Below are positions 52,593 through 62,004 of a DNA stretch of 64,000 nt, piece by piece. The notes under the pieces are model-generated. The model made no database searches. It saw nothing but the letters and a program-made list of their open reading frames with translations, and was not told the origin of the DNA. Within the stretch, counting starts at the first letter, position 1. Each line of letters starts with the position of its first letter. Origin of the DNA: an uncultured Bacilli bacterium (GTDB taxonomy: Bacteria > Bacillota_I > Bacilli_A > RF39 > UBA660); contig CAKOND010000001.1 of the NCBI GenBank assembly GCA_934096945.1, positions 1-64,000 on the forward strand. The letters are read 5' to 3'. A program made the position numbers and the translations under genes.

Positions 52593-53062
52593 TTTTGTAA
52601 AATACCACTATAATTAGCATACACAATATCATTTTCAACATAAACATATATAATTACATTATTTACATAGTATCCATTTATAAAATTGTTATTCTCATTA
52701 TCATCTTTTTCAATTGTTTTATTTATAACTACTTTATAGTTATCTTGTCCATTATAATTATTTATATATTCTTTTGTATTTAAATAGCCTGTATTTATAA
52801 GTGTTTGCACAGTTATATCCAAACAATGATTTATAGTTGCATCTCCAATTTTACAAGATTTATTTAAATTTTTAATATATGCTTTTTTATCAGTTCCAAA
52901 ACTTTCTGCAGAGGCTTCAATTAACTCAACATTACTATTCCATAAACTTTGATTAATTCCTTTTTTAGCAGCAGCAATACCAATACTTCCCATTAAAGCA
53001 ATAACAGCAATAATCACTATCGTTGCAAGCAACTCTACTAGTGTAAACCCATTTTTTTCCAT
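52589..53062 (-). CDS. Type IV prepilin-like protein
   Basis: 157 residues: K-N-G/F-T-L-V-E-L-L prepilin cleavage motif (MEKNGFTLVELLATIVIIAVIALMGSIGIAAA) at the very start, with Gly at -1 and Phe at +1. The hydrophobic helix is followed by a soluble domain containing two Cys (SCKIGDATINHC) that may pair. LINTGYLNTKEYINNYNGQDNYKV near 90-115 is the usual pseudopilin tail pattern. Substrate for the prepilin peptidase at 8688. Eight bases after ruvA on the same strand, so expressed with it. Confidence 0.9.
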   Translation of the reverse strand: MEKNGFTLVELLATIVIIAVIALMGSIGIAAAKKGINQSLWNSNVELIEASAESFGTDKKAYIKNLNKSCKIGDATINHCLDITVQTLINTGYLNTKEYINNYNGQDNYKVVINKTIEKDDNENNNFINGYYVNNVIIYVYVENDIVYANYSGILQN

Positions 53063-53069
53063 ACTTCAC

Positions 53070-53624
53070 CTACTTAAGCAGTAATCTCAAAGCCTCTTTA
53101 ACTTGTTCTTCCAAGGACTTACTATGATCAATATTACCAATAACTTTTTTAATTTCTGCAGTTTTATAACCTAAAGCACTTAAAGTTTCCATTAAATCTT
53201 CAGTACTATCATCTTCCACTTCTGTTACATCAATATCAATTTTGCCCTTTAAATCAAGCACAATTTGACGAGCAAGTTTTTCTCCAATCTTTGGAAATTT
53301 AGTTAAATATAAAATATTTTCTCTATTAATAGCATCAACTATACCACTTATAGAACCAGTTGCAAGTATAGGAAGAGCAAGTTTTGGTCCTAAACCTTTA
53401 ACACTAATAAGTCTTAAAAAGAGTTCATATTCATCCTTTTCTTTAAAACCATATAAACTATATTCATCTTCTCCAATTTTATTATAAACATACACCTTAT
53501 ATTCTTTATTTATTTCATAACAAAATGGATTTGGAACATATATTAAATAACCTACTCCGCCAGCTTCAACAACAATATTAGTTGTACCTATTTCAGTAAC
53601 ATAACCTTTTATATAACTATACAT
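53070..53624 (-). CDS. ruvA: Holliday junction DNA-binding protein RuvA
   Basis: 184 residues: OB domain start MYSYIKGYVTEIGTTNIVVEAGGVGYLIYVP, helix-hairpin-helix motifs LFLRLISVKGLGPKLALPIL and NILYLTKFPKIGEKLARQIVLDLK, acidic linker (DVTEVEDDSTED), and the RuvB-binding domain III ALSALGYKTAEIKKVI. Typical length is about 200. Separated from ruvB by 2.5 kb, with the prepilin gene behind it. Confidence 0.96.
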   Translation of the reverse strand: MYSYIKGYVTEIGTTNIVVEAGGVGYLIYVPNPFCYEINKEYKVYVYNKIGEDEYSLYGFKEKDEYELFLRLISVKGLGPKLALPILATGSISGIVDAINRENILYLTKFPKIGEKLARQIVLDLKGKIDIDVTEVEDDSTEDLMETLSALGYKTAEIKKVIGNIDHSKSLEEQVKEALRLLLK

Positions 53625-53711
53625 TTTATCACCATTAATATAATATCAAAATTATGCAAAATTATCAATACATTGTTCTTTTTAATTTAACTTTGAAAAA
53701 ATATTCATTTT

Positions 53712-55682
53712 TCACCTCCTTAAAGTAAAACTTGGTTTTAAATCATCCACCATTTTATCACAAAGCATTTCAGCTTGTTTTACTAAAGAAATATTACTTG
53801 CACACTCTATTTCATAAATAAATTCTTTATTATCTGATAAACTTTTTAAACAAATCTTTTTAGGAGCAATCATTCTATGAGCATTTAATTTTTCCATTTG
53901 GTCTTTATATATATCCGTTAAAAATAGAATAAATTTTTCCTTATCATTAAATAATTTTGAATTTTCATAATCCTCAAAAATAAACTTTGAGACAGAGCCA
54001 AGAACTCCCTTTATATTTTGAACACTACTTGGAATAAATAATTGATAAATATACCCTACTGCCCAACAAACTAACTCTTCAAGACCATCATTTAAATAAA
54101 GATTGGAAATACGACAATCAGGATAATAAAGATCAGATTTTCTTATAGATTCTGGAAAATAAACTTTATTTCTTTCAAAAAGTTCGCAAATATTTAAATA
54201 TTCATTATAATCTTCAAAAGATTGAAAATGTCCTTTAAGTAGATTCTTTTTATTTTCTAAATTAAAAGCATAAAACACATTTTCATCATCAAGTATTTTT
54301 TTATAAAAGAACATATAACTACTATATTTATTTCTATCTAACTCTTTTGTTGCATCTTTTAAACAATCACCATAGCTTTTAAAAGTATCTTGAGTTTTTT
54401 GTACATATGCCTTATAATGTTCTTTCTTCACACTTGTTTGACAGTATAACATCATTGCAAAATTTGCAAGTGACATTTTCTTTTTGCCACAATATTGATT
54501 AACACGAGTATTATCAAATAAATATCTTAAGTTATCTAAATTATCAATATTAAAAATAAAACTTAAAGCTAAATTATCATACAAAAGATTTTCAAGAATA
54601 ATTTTTCCTTGAGAATTTGTTATAATTTTTTTTAATATATGCAAAACAAATCTTTTATTATTTTGATAGACTTTTTTAATATTTTCAAAATCATCTCTAA
54701 AAATGCTATCTATATCTTTTTGTAAATAGTTAGTTAAATACTTTATTTCTTCTTCACTATAATATTTAAAAACAGAATCTTTAACAGTAATATTTTTTTT
54801 ATAAGTACTCTTTAATAAATTATATTTAGCTTCATAAAGTTTTTTTAGCCAAACTTCTCCCTTTTCTCTATCAAATAAATCTCTGATGCATTTTGCCTTT
54901 GTTATTAAAATATTTACTATTTCAAAGTTTATTTTATCTTCATTTAAATCATTTATTTCTTCTTCCAAGCTTTTAATAACATTATTTCTTACAATATACT
55001 TTTCCAAAATTATTTCCATCGCTACCACATCTGTGATTGTTTTTTTAAAGTTTCTTTTAAGATTAAATACTTTCAAATAATCATTTAATTTTTTAATTTT
55101 GCGATTGACATAATCAAAATCATCATTTAACTCATACAAACTCATCATTTCATAATAATTAATTATTTCTAAATTTATTGCATGAATATAATTTGATAGT
55201 ACCACAATTTTACCAATTATATTATTAATTTCATTTTTTACAGCATTTCTTTTGCCTCCGAGTAAAAATAGTTTTTTATCTAATATATCTTGTAAAACCT
55301 TCCATTTAATGCATAAATTATCTCTGTAATTTTCCATTTCATGCTGATAAAATTTTAATTTAAGAACAATTACTTTAAGCCCAAATTTATTTCTATGAGA
55401 ACTCTGATTAATAGGGTTTATTATATATGATAAGTCTAAAGTTAATTTAGTTATCATATTACCATAAAAATTTATATCTATTTCTTCATCTAAAATAATA
55501 TCTAAACTAGTTATGCTATTTTTTCCACCTAAAACGTCACTATATTCTTTGTAATATCTTTTATATTCGTTTAAATGCTCTCTATAAAAATTATCCAAAG
55601 GCACAGAAACAAGATCTTGCAAATTAACAAGACCATATTCTTTAAAATTATTCTTTTTAAATAACCTAGAAAATAGTTTCAT
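53712..55682 (-). CDS. Large helical cytoplasmic protein, unknown function
   Basis: 656 residues starting MKLFSRLFKKNNFKEYGLVNLQD, no membrane segment, rich in Lys, Asp, Asn and Tyr. Long amphipathic helices are predicted around 120-330 (for example KKLNDYLKVFNLKRNFKKTITDVVAMEIILEKYI), compatible with a helical repeat or coiled-coil protein. I know no family. The start is at the ATG behind CGGAGG. A 30-codon fragment with the same N-terminal pattern is at 3269-3361, so the genome has or had at least two copies. It lies upstream of ruvA but 87 bases separate them. Confidence 0.75.
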   Translation of the reverse strand: MKLFSRLFKKNNFKEYGLVNLQDLVSVPLDNFYREHLNEYKRYYKEYSDVLGGKNSITSLDIILDEEIDINFYGNMITKLTLDLSYIINPINQSSHRNKFGLKVIVLKLKFYQHEMENYRDNLCIKWKVLQDILDKKLFLLGGKRNAVKNEINNIIGKIVVLSNYIHAINLEIINYYEMMSLYELNDDFDYVNRKIKKLNDYLKVFNLKRNFKKTITDVVAMEIILEKYIVRNNVIKSLEEEINDLNEDKINFEIVNILITKAKCIRDLFDREKGEVWLKKLYEAKYNLLKSTYKKNITVKDSVFKYYSEEEIKYLTNYLQKDIDSIFRDDFENIKKVYQNNKRFVLHILKKIITNSQGKIILENLLYDNLALSFIFNIDNLDNLRYLFDNTRVNQYCGKKKMSLANFAMMLYCQTSVKKEHYKAYVQKTQDTFKSYGDCLKDATKELDRNKYSSYMFFYKKILDDENVFYAFNLENKKNLLKGHFQSFEDYNEYLNICELFERNKVYFPESIRKSDLYYPDCRISNLYLNDGLEELVCWAVGYIYQLFIPSSVQNIKGVLGSVSKFIFEDYENSKLFNDKEKFILFLTDIYKDQMEKLNAHRMIAPKKICLKSLSDNKEFIYEIECASNISLVKQAEMLCDKMVDDLKPSFTLRR

Positions 55683-55765
55683 ATACCCTCCGATTAGATA
55701 AGATATATGATAACAAAAACACATATAAATGTAAATATTAAAAAGTAAAATGCATAAAATTTAGT

Positions 55766-56062
55766 ATGAATCTTTTAATTAATGGTAATTTATTTAAAAA
55801 AGCAAATAAAATTAAAACATCTAAAGATTATATTTTGTATAAAAATAAACATTCTTATTTTAATTTTTCAAAAAATAAAGATATACTTATAATTGATGAT
55901 AAGAATTCAATAATCTTTAAATATAGAAATATGCCTTTTCTTAAATATATTAATTATAAACATTTTGATAAAAAAACTAGTGTTATTGTATTACCACTTA
56001 ACACTAGTTTAAATTTAAAAATTGGTGATGTTTTAGTCTTTGAAAGTGAACATATAATCTAA
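55766..56062 (+). CDS. Small hypothetical protein, 98 aa
   Basis: Reads MNLLINGNLFKKANKIKTSK and ends VIVLPLNTSLNLKIGDVLVFESEHII. The C-terminal part looks like an all-beta structure with an I-x-G-D-V-L-V-F-E turn. No ribosome binding site is visible, and its last 30 bases overlap the convergent obgE. It could be real (base composition and beta pattern are gene-like) or a chance frame. Divergent from the 656-residue unknown protein. No function can be given. Confidence 0.4.
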   Translation: MNLLINGNLFKKANKIKTSKDYILYKNKHSYFNFSKNKDILIIDDKNSIIFKYRNMPFLKYINYKHFDKKTSVIVLPLNTSLNLKIGDVLVFESEHII

Positions 56063-57298
56063 TATTTGTACTTCATCTCCGGGTTTAGCCCCTAATTTTT
56101 CTAACTCATCTTCGATACCCATACCTTTAAATTTTCTGGCAAATCTAAGCACTCCTTCATCCTCATTAAATTTAGTCATAAGAAGCAAAGTTTCTATTTC
56201 TTTGCCAGAAACTATCCAGATATTACCATCTCTTTTAATATTATATGGCTTAGTATCTTCATATTTATATACTTTAAAGCTTTCACTAGGATATAAATCT
56301 TCTTTAGGTGTTTCATCAAGTATTTCCATAAGTCTTTCCATCATTTCATTTATGCCACTTAAATCATAAGAACTTACTGGGATAACTTCTAACTCTGGAT
56401 ATGCTTTTTTAAATTTTTCTAAGTTTTCTTTTCCCTTTTCTAAATCCATCTTGCTTGCTATAACAACTTCTTTTTTATTTTTTAAGATTTCACTATACTT
56501 TATAACTTCATTTCTTATTATTTTGTAGTCTTCAATTGGATCTCTTTCTTCAGATGCTCCCATATCAACAACATGAGCTATTATTCTAGTGCGCATTGCA
56601 TGTTTCAAAAACTCTGTACCAAGGCCTACTCCATTTGATGCACCTTCAATAAGCCCTGGCAAATCAGCCATTACAAAACTTTTGCCATTTTTAAGTTTTA
56701 CAACGCCTAAATTCGGATTAAGAGTTGTAAAATGATAGGCAGCAATCTTAGGTTTAGATGAACTTATAACAGATAAAAGAGTTGATTTTCCTACGCTTGG
56801 CATACCTACTAGGCCAACATCCGCTAAAACTTTAAGTTCAAGTCTAACTTCTATTTCTTCCCCAGGTTCACCTTTTTCACTAAATTTTGGGGCAGGCACA
56901 TCATGAGTTGCAAATGATTTATTTCCTTTTCCACCACGGCCACCATGAGCAACAACAAATTCTTCACCGTCATTTATTAAATCAGCCATTACTTCATTTG
57001 TTGTTTTATTAATAATGGTAGTTCCTTCAGGTACATTAATGATAATGTCCTCAGCATTTTTTCCATACTTATTAGAGCCTTTTCCATTTTCTCCCTTCGG
57101 AGCTTTAATTATCTTTTTATAGCTTAAATCTACCAAAGTCTTTAGACTTTTATCTACTTTAAAAATTATGCTAGCACCACGACCACCATTTCCACCATCT
57201 GGACCTCCCATAGGTACAAATTTTTCTCTTCTAAATGAAGTACATCCATCTCCACCAGAACCTGCCATTAATTTTATATTAAGTTCATCAACAAACAT
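56033..57298 (-). CDS. obgE: GTPase Obg/CgtA
   Basis: Ribosome-assembly and stress-linked GTPase. 421 residues: glycine-rich Obg domain (FVDELNIKLMAGSGGDGCTSFRREKFVPMGGPDGGNGGRG and NVPEGTTIINK), G domain with GMPSVGKSTLLSVI (P-loop near 166), DLPGLIEGASNGVGLGTEFLKH (switch II) and IASKMDLEKG (NKxD-type as SKMD), and a C-terminal OCT domain of about 80 residues (WIVSGKEIETLLLMTKFNEDEGVLRFARKFKGMGIEDELEKLGAKPGDEV). No ribosomal-protein operon adjoins. Begins at ATG; minor overlap with a small convergent frame at its 3' end. Confidence 0.97.
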   Translation of the reverse strand: MFVDELNIKLMAGSGGDGCTSFRREKFVPMGGPDGGNGGRGASIIFKVDKSLKTLVDLSYKKIIKAPKGENGKGSNKYGKNAEDIIINVPEGTTIINKTTNEVMADLINDGEEFVVAHGGRGGKGNKSFATHDVPAPKFSEKGEPGEEIEVRLELKVLADVGLVGMPSVGKSTLLSVISSSKPKIAAYHFTTLNPNLGVVKLKNGKSFVMADLPGLIEGASNGVGLGTEFLKHAMRTRIIAHVVDMGASEERDPIEDYKIIRNEVIKYSEILKNKKEVVIASKMDLEKGKENLEKFKKAYPELEVIPVSSYDLSGINEMMERLMEILDETPKEDLYPSESFKVYKYEDTKPYNIKRDGNIWIVSGKEIETLLLMTKFNEDEGVLRFARKFKGMGIEDELEKLGAKPGDEVQILDYMFTFKD

Positions 57299-57373
57299 AG
57301 TTATTTCACCTCGTTTATAATTTTATCATATTTTCTTGACATATTCCACTAAAAGTTATATATTAGATTTACC

Positions 57374-57413
57374 AGAGTGTGGTCGTGCTGACTTTCCAGC
57401 GCGGTCACACTCT
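57374..57413. terminator. G+C-rich hairpin at the 3' end of the CdiA-C-like gene
   Basis: AGAGTGTG and CACACTCT flank a further nine pairs (GTCGTGCTG with CAGCGCGGT, some G-T) around ACTTTC: 17 continuous pairs. A TTTTTAAT run follows on the plus strand only. The hairpin includes the gene's TGA stop. It is clearly more G+C-rich than its surroundings. Confidence 0.75.
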
Positions 57414-57890
57414 TTTTAATACCATAAACTCATTATTATCTAATATTATTATTTTATCTAAAAAAATTATATCACTTCTACCATATAAAACATTTGCAAG
57501 TTCAAGTGCCGATTTCATATTTATTTTTGATTTAGTAATATCAAAAATAAAATTACTGCTTTGTTCTTTATTTTTATAAATAACATGATAGAAAACCTGA
57601 GTACTATTACCAATAATCGATTTTAAGTCCCATCTTTCGCATTTAAATATATAGTCTGAAGTTTTAATTCCTTCTGGATAATTTATTCTTGGATTAAGAT
57701 AAACATTTTCATTAAATGTTTTAGAGAGCCACACAGCAATTTCATATTCTTTTTCCGAGAAATCAAATATCACATTTTTTTCCATCGGGGTAATATTGTT
57801 TTTTTCATACGTATAATATTTGGCAAGTGAAACTTTTACACTTGGCTTATCGCCTTTAAAATCATTCGTTATATTATTATAGTTTAACAT
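57405..57890 (-). CDS. CdiA C-terminal-like tRNA nuclease domain protein, stand-alone
   Basis: 161 residues. The core FSEKEYEIAVWLSKTFNENVYLNPRINYPEGIKTSDYIFKCERWDLKSI (about 45-92) has the E-x-x-x-A-x-x-L, (K)TSDY and W-D-L-K order of PD-(D/E)XK nucleases, close to the CdiA-CT type that cuts tRNA and to related conjugative-element proteins. The catalytic triad would be E-x(n)-D (TSDY) and D/E-x-K (DLK). It stands alone, ends with TGA and the G+C-rich hairpin, and has no visible immunity gene. Probably horizontally acquired. Confidence 0.65.
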   Translation of the reverse strand: MLNYNNITNDFKGDKPSVKVSLAKYYTYEKNNITPMEKNVIFDFSEKEYEIAVWLSKTFNENVYLNPRINYPEGIKTSDYIFKCERWDLKSIIGNSTQVFYHVIYKNKEQSSNFIFDITKSKINMKSALELANVLYGRSDIIFLDKIIILDNNEFMVLKRV

Positions 57891-58049
57891 TAAAATACTT
57901 TCTAAGCATCATATAATTAAGGCACTTTTGCTGTGTCTTCATGATACTGTAAAGTGTTTTAAAAATTCTGTACAAACAAACTATAACATAATACAAATAT
58001 ATTTGCAGCATAAAAAGCAACCTTTAATAACATACTAATTATAAATCAT

Positions 58050-58078
58050 TTTACTTTTTAGCGCATACATGTTATAAT
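58050..58078 (+). promoter_or_regulatory. Promoter of trmB
   Basis: TTTACT (58050-58055), 17-base spacer, TATAAT (58073-58078). Confidence 0.7.
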
Positions 58079-58101
58079 CTTCAAAGAAAGAAGGACGAAT
58101 C

Positions 58102-58740
58102 ATGGAATATAATAAAATTAAAAACGCAGATAAAATAATTGAAAATAGTAAATACTTTGTTAAGGATCCATATAAATATAAGAATAAATGGCATGATTTA
58201 TTTGGTAATAAAAATCCAATTAGTTTAGAACTTGGCATGGGTCGTGGCGAATTTATTATCAATATGGCAAAGAAGTATCCTAATATTAATTTTATTGGCT
58301 TAGAACTTTATCCATCACAAATGGTTATGGCTACAGAAAAACTTCAAAAAGAAAAATTAACTAATTTAAAATTAATTAATGATGATGCTAGAAATATTGA
58401 TAAAATATTTGGCAAAGAAATATCAACAATATATTTAACATTCTCAGAGCCTTGGCCAAAAGGAATTGATGAAAAAAACAGATTTACTCATATAAGTTAC
58501 TTAAAGTTATATGATAAAATATTTAAAAAAGATAAACATATTATTTTAAAAACTGACAACAAAGGACTATTTGCTTACTCACTTGAAACTCTTTCACAAT
58601 ATTGGTATACCTTTAACAAAGTTAGTTTGGATTTACATCATGATGAAAGAAATATTAGTAATATAATGACTGATTTTGAAAAACAATATGAAAAAGAAGG
58701 AAGACCAATCTACTACGTAGATGCTAAATTTGATGAATAA
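58102..58740 (+). CDS. trmB: tRNA (guanine(46)-N7)-methyltransferase
   Basis: 212 residues. Motif I is SLELGMGRGEFIINMA (near 41-56), then NFIGLELYPSQMVMA, the D-A-R step NDDARNID, and LTFSEPWPKGIDEKNRFTHISYLKLY (the FPDPWPKxRHxKRR motif, here with SEPWPKG-I-DEKNR; near 113-137). C-terminal T-D-F-E-K-Q-Y-E-K-E-G-R-P-I-Y matches TrmB. Makes m7G46. AGAAGGACGA precedes the ATG. Confidence 0.95.
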   Translation: MEYNKIKNADKIIENSKYFVKDPYKYKNKWHDLFGNKNPISLELGMGRGEFIINMAKKYPNINFIGLELYPSQMVMATEKLQKEKLTNLKLINDDARNIDKIFGKEISTIYLTFSEPWPKGIDEKNRFTHISYLKLYDKIFKKDKHIILKTDNKGLFAYSLETLSQYWYTFNKVSLDLHHDERNISNIMTDFEKQYEKEGRPIYYVDAKFDE

Positions 58741-58765
58741 ACCACCAGAAAATATGGTGGTTTTA
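58741..58765. terminator. Terminator between trmB and the NAGPA-domain gene
   Basis: ACCACCA, GAAAATA, TGGTGGT then TTTACTTTT on the plus strand; 7-bp perfect stem. Confidence 0.8.
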
Positions 58766-58768
58766 CTT

Positions 58769-60007
58769 TTATTCTACTACTTTAAATATGGTTGGTATTC
58801 CTCTGGTTTTGTGTCTTAAAGCTGAATCTATTGGATCATTTAACATATCAAATGTTGCATCTTTTCCAATGCCATGTTTTTCCACCATAACACTTGATGT
58901 TCCACCATCTAAATTAGAAGCATTAACCGCTCCATATCTATCCATGATATCCACTAAATCTTTCATTGAAGCTCCCTTAGTACGAGTTGCATTAGAATCA
59001 ACAACAAGCATTAAAACAATTCCATCTTTTCTTTGGCCAATAGCAGTTCTTGCAGCATAACCCCAACCACCATTTCCTTTAGTAAATGACTTTTCACCAT
59101 TAACAATTAAAAATGGTCCCATTGAAACAGCATCTCTTATACCCATTTCTAACGCCTTTTCACCGCTAACATTTTGGAGAAGCATTAAAGTATTATCATT
59201 ATTAAAAGCAATTATTCCTGAAGCACCACCCATAGAGTGATCAGTTATAATTTTACCATTAGATATTGTAAGACCAACTGGATTTGCTCCATTACTATTA
59301 TGATTTGGATCAACAAATCCACCGCCATTAATAGTTAATACTGAATTTTGCTCCTTAGCCATATCATAAATATATTGTCCACTTCTACCTAGCCACTTAG
59401 AATATCCCACACTAATCTTACTTGGATCGTAAACAACGCCAAGATATGCTTTACAACCATTAACTTCAAATTCTATTATTTTATATAACGTACCTTTTTC
59501 TCTTTCTAAAATTTGCTTTTCATATTCATTTTTATATTGTCTTATTTCTTCATGATTTACAAGAGATGGATCTGTTTCTCTTCCTTTATCATCAATATAA
59601 TTATTATCCAAAACATTATTTATAGTATTTTCACTATAAAACCATTGACAATAATATTTATGATTCATCGTAGCCATAGCTGTTGTAATAAGCCAGTTTC
59701 TAAAGCCATCGTTTGGGCCATAAAGCAAAATCAAAAAAGCTGAACATCCAATTATATATAATGCTACGATTATAGAGATTATTAACAATTTAACTTTAGT
59801 ATAACTCTTTCTATGCTTGTGTTTAATTAAAATAAATATGCCCCAAAATAAATTTATTATGCTTATTAAAGCAATAACTAAAGTCACATACTTAAATATA
59901 CTTTTTACTAAATAATCAGAATTTAAACCAATAATAAAAAATACTAAACTAGTAAATAACAATACTAAACTTCCCCATATTAATAATATACTTTTTTTCT
60001 TATTCAT
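58769..60007 (-). CDS. Phosphodiester glycosidase (NAGPA) domain membrane protein
   Basis: About 412 residues: N-terminal four-helix membrane part (two hairpins up to about 110), then an extracytoplasmic domain. The domain has VLTINGGGFVDPNHNSNGANPVGLTISNGKII, SMGPFLIVNGE, ARTAIGQRKDGIVLMLVVD and VNASNLDGGTSSVMV, the hallmark of phosphodiester glycosidase (NAGPA-like, PF09992) proteins that cleave sugar-phosphate linkages in wall polymers. The start follows GGTGGTAAAA and overlaps miaA by eight bases. Likely acts on the cell wall. Confidence 0.9.
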   Translation of the reverse strand: MNKKKSILLIWGSLVLLFTSLVFFIIGLNSDYLVKSIFKYVTLVIALISIINLFWGIFILIKHKHRKSYTKVKLLIISIIVALYIIGCSAFLILLYGPNDGFRNWLITTAMATMNHKYYCQWFYSENTINNVLDNNYIDDKGRETDPSLVNHEEIRQYKNEYEKQILEREKGTLYKIIEFEVNGCKAYLGVVYDPSKISVGYSKWLGRSGQYIYDMAKEQNSVLTINGGGFVDPNHNSNGANPVGLTISNGKIITDHSMGGASGIIAFNNDNTLMLLQNVSGEKALEMGIRDAVSMGPFLIVNGEKSFTKGNGGWGYAARTAIGQRKDGIVLMLVVDSNATRTKGASMKDLVDIMDRYGAVNASNLDGGTSSVMVEKHGIGKDATFDMLNDPIDSALRHKTRGIPTIFKVVE

Positions 60008-60860
60008 TTTTACCACCCACATATTTTTTTACTTCTTCAATTGTTTTATTAAAATCGCTAAAATTTACATCAAACCATTTAATATCCATTTTATTATTAA
60101 ACCATGTATATTGTCTTTTAGCATAATGTCTACTATTCTTTTTTATTAAATCAGATGCTTCTTCCAAAGTAATATTTCCATTTAAATAGTCAATTATTTC
60201 TTTATAACCTATAGCTCTTTTTAAAATCATGCTATCTGGATACCTTTGGTATAAAGCTCTTACTTCATCCACTAAACCATTTTCTATCATTTTATCTACT
60301 CTATTATTAATTATTTCATAAAGCCTAGATCTATCCGTAGATAAACCAATAAATATACTATCTTTATAAAGTAAAACTGGCTCTACCATACTCACATTTT
60401 TTCTTTTTAAAAATCTTTCAAGTCGCACTCTATTATTTTTATCAATGCCACAGTTTTTATCCTTTTTTAAAGCTAAATTATATAATTCTTCTAAAGAACA
60501 ACCACTATAATCCTCATTATTTTCATCATCATTAAATCTATAATCATATGCACCAGCAGTAGCATAAAGCCCTGTACCGCCCACAATAACAAGATTTTTG
60601 TCTTGATATTTAAAAAATAAACTTCTTAAATCCCTTTGATAATCTTTAACATTATATTCCTCATCTGGATTTTTAATATCAAAAAGAAAGTGAGTAATGC
60701 CATTTTTTTCATCCTCAGTTACTTTTGCACTTCCTATATCAAGCCCTTTGTATATCTGCACAGCATCACAATTTATTATATATGCATCTAAATATTTAGC
60801 CAAGACAATACTTAATTTTGTTTTACCTACTCCTGTAGGACCCATTATAAACACTTTCAT
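60000..60860 (-). CDS. miaA: tRNA dimethylallyltransferase
   Basis: Adds the isopentenyl group to A37 of tRNAs reading UNN codons. 286 residues: P-loop FIMGPTGVGKTKLSIVLA, DAVQIYKGLDIGSAK (D-S-x-Q type), THFLFDIKNPDEEYNVKDYQ, VIVGGTGLYATA, and NSRHYAKRQYTWFNNK (the conserved RxYAKRQxTWF motif). The preceding GTGATG lies before the ATG at 60860, as with mnmA. Upstream gene of the pair with the NAGPA protein. Confidence 0.96.
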   Translation of the reverse strand: MKVFIMGPTGVGKTKLSIVLAKYLDAYIINCDAVQIYKGLDIGSAKVTEDEKNGITHFLFDIKNPDEEYNVKDYQRDLRSLFFKYQDKNLVIVGGTGLYATAGAYDYRFNDDENNEDYSGCSLEELYNLALKKDKNCGIDKNNRVRLERFLKRKNVSMVEPVLLYKDSIFIGLSTDRSRLYEIINNRVDKMIENGLVDEVRALYQRYPDSMILKRAIGYKEIIDYLNGNITLEEASDLIKKNSRHYAKRQYTWFNNKMDIKWFDVNFSDFNKTIEEVKKYVGGKNE

Positions 60861-61060
60861 AAACATCACTTAATTATTTTATCAAATTTTTAAATAAAAG
60901 TCATTAAAAATAATATTTTTTCTAAAAATTAGATTTCCCATAAAATCTAGGAAAACACCGTGGATATCCCGACCCTTGTCGATGCATGTTGACCGATTTT
61001 TCTTGACTTTTTTTATATAGTGAATTTAGAATAGAGTCTTATATCAAGGAGGAAAATTTT
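60861..61060. other. Intergenic region before the Rpn gene, with a G+C-richer patch
   Basis: 60958-60998 (within GGAAAACACCGTGGATATCC to TTGACC) is clearly richer in G+C than its flanks and contains TTGTCGA, as does the upstream region of the Rpn gene at the window start. A promoter TTGACT, 18 bases, TAGAAT (about 61003-61034) and AAGGAGG follow. No gene is seen in it. Confidence 0.5.
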
Positions 61061-61999
61061 ATGTTAAATGAAATTAAAGAAAAAACATTTTATGGATTTA
61101 ATTATGATAAAATGTTTAAGGCTATATTCGTCGGAGAGGATAAGAAAAGAACTGATTTACTATGTGAACTTCTAAGTGAATGTTTGGAAACTAAAATTGA
61201 TAGAATAATAAAGTTTATTCCGGTTGAACTTAATGCCAGAAGAAAAAAAGAAAGGTATAAAAGAGTTGATTTACTTCTTGAAGCCGGGAAAAGAAAAATT
61301 AATCTAGAACTTAATTCTACTTATAATGAAGAAGATAAAATAAGAAATATGAATTATTATTTTTCTTTCTGTAGTCAGTATACTATCGCCGGAGATAAAT
61401 ATGATATAGAATCAGAATTTATCCATATTTCTCTAAATTATAATTTAAGGAAAGATACTCCATTAATAAAATGTTATACCCTACATGATAAAAGCCACGA
61501 TGAAGAACTTGACTCAAGGTTTAAATATTATGAAATTAATGTTGAAAAGTTTGCAAAACTTTGGTATGATAATGACATAGAAAGCGTTAAGAAAGCACCT
61601 ATTCTAACCATGATAGGTATAAAAGATGAGGAAGAATTAGAAAAGTATTCTAAGAAAATGAATAACGCCATCATTAAGGAGAGTGTTGATAATTTGAAAA
61701 GATTAAATAGTGATGCTGCTTTTGTTTATGGTCTTACACCAGAAGAAGATGAAATGTTAGTTAGAAATACCAGAGATGAATTAGTTCGTAGAGAAGCTCT
61801 TGCTGAAGGAGAAGCTAAAGGACTTGACAGAGGAAAAGCAGAAGGTGAGGCTAAAGGAAAAGCAGAAGGTCTTGCCGAAGGAAAAGCAGAACTAAAGATT
61901 GAAATTGCAACCAATTTATTAAAAAAAGATTATTCTATTGAAGAAATAGTTGAAATAACTGGTTTATCAAAAGAAGAAATAGAAAAATTAAACAGGTAA
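61061..61999 (+). CDS. Rpn-family recombination-promoting nuclease/putative transposase
   Basis: 312 residues. N-terminal YGFNYDKMFKAIFV, KRVDLLLEA (catalytic Asp near 69), RKINLELNSTYNEEDKIRNMNYYFS (E-x-N/Q, near 80-92) mark the PD-(D/E)XK nuclease-transposase family. The third residue of the catalytic triad is usually E-x-Q or E-x-K, and here it is ELN. Between about 240 and 280 lies a charged repeat (GEAKGLDRGKAEGEAKGKAEG). The C-terminus EIATNLLKKDYSIEEIVEITGLSKEEIEKL is the usual family tail. Rpn proteins promote RecA-independent recombination. No inverted repeats or target duplication are seen, so it is not an insertion sequence by itself. Confidence 0.85.
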   Translation: MLNEIKEKTFYGFNYDKMFKAIFVGEDKKRTDLLCELLSECLETKIDRIIKFIPVELNARRKKERYKRVDLLLEAGKRKINLELNSTYNEEDKIRNMNYYFSFCSQYTIAGDKYDIESEFIHISLNYNLRKDTPLIKCYTLHDKSHDEELDSRFKYYEINVEKFAKLWYDNDIESVKKAPILTMIGIKDEEELEKYSKKMNNAIIKESVDNLKRLNSDAAFVYGLTPEEDEMLVRNTRDELVRREALAEGEAKGLDRGKAEGEAKGKAEGLAEGKAELKIEIATNLLKKDYSIEEIVEITGLSKEEIEKLNR

Positions 62000-62004
62000 A
62001 ACAA

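Noticed and set aside
61061..61999. Insertion sequence
   Set aside because: The Rpn gene is transposase-like by family, but no terminal inverted repeats or target duplications were found around it.
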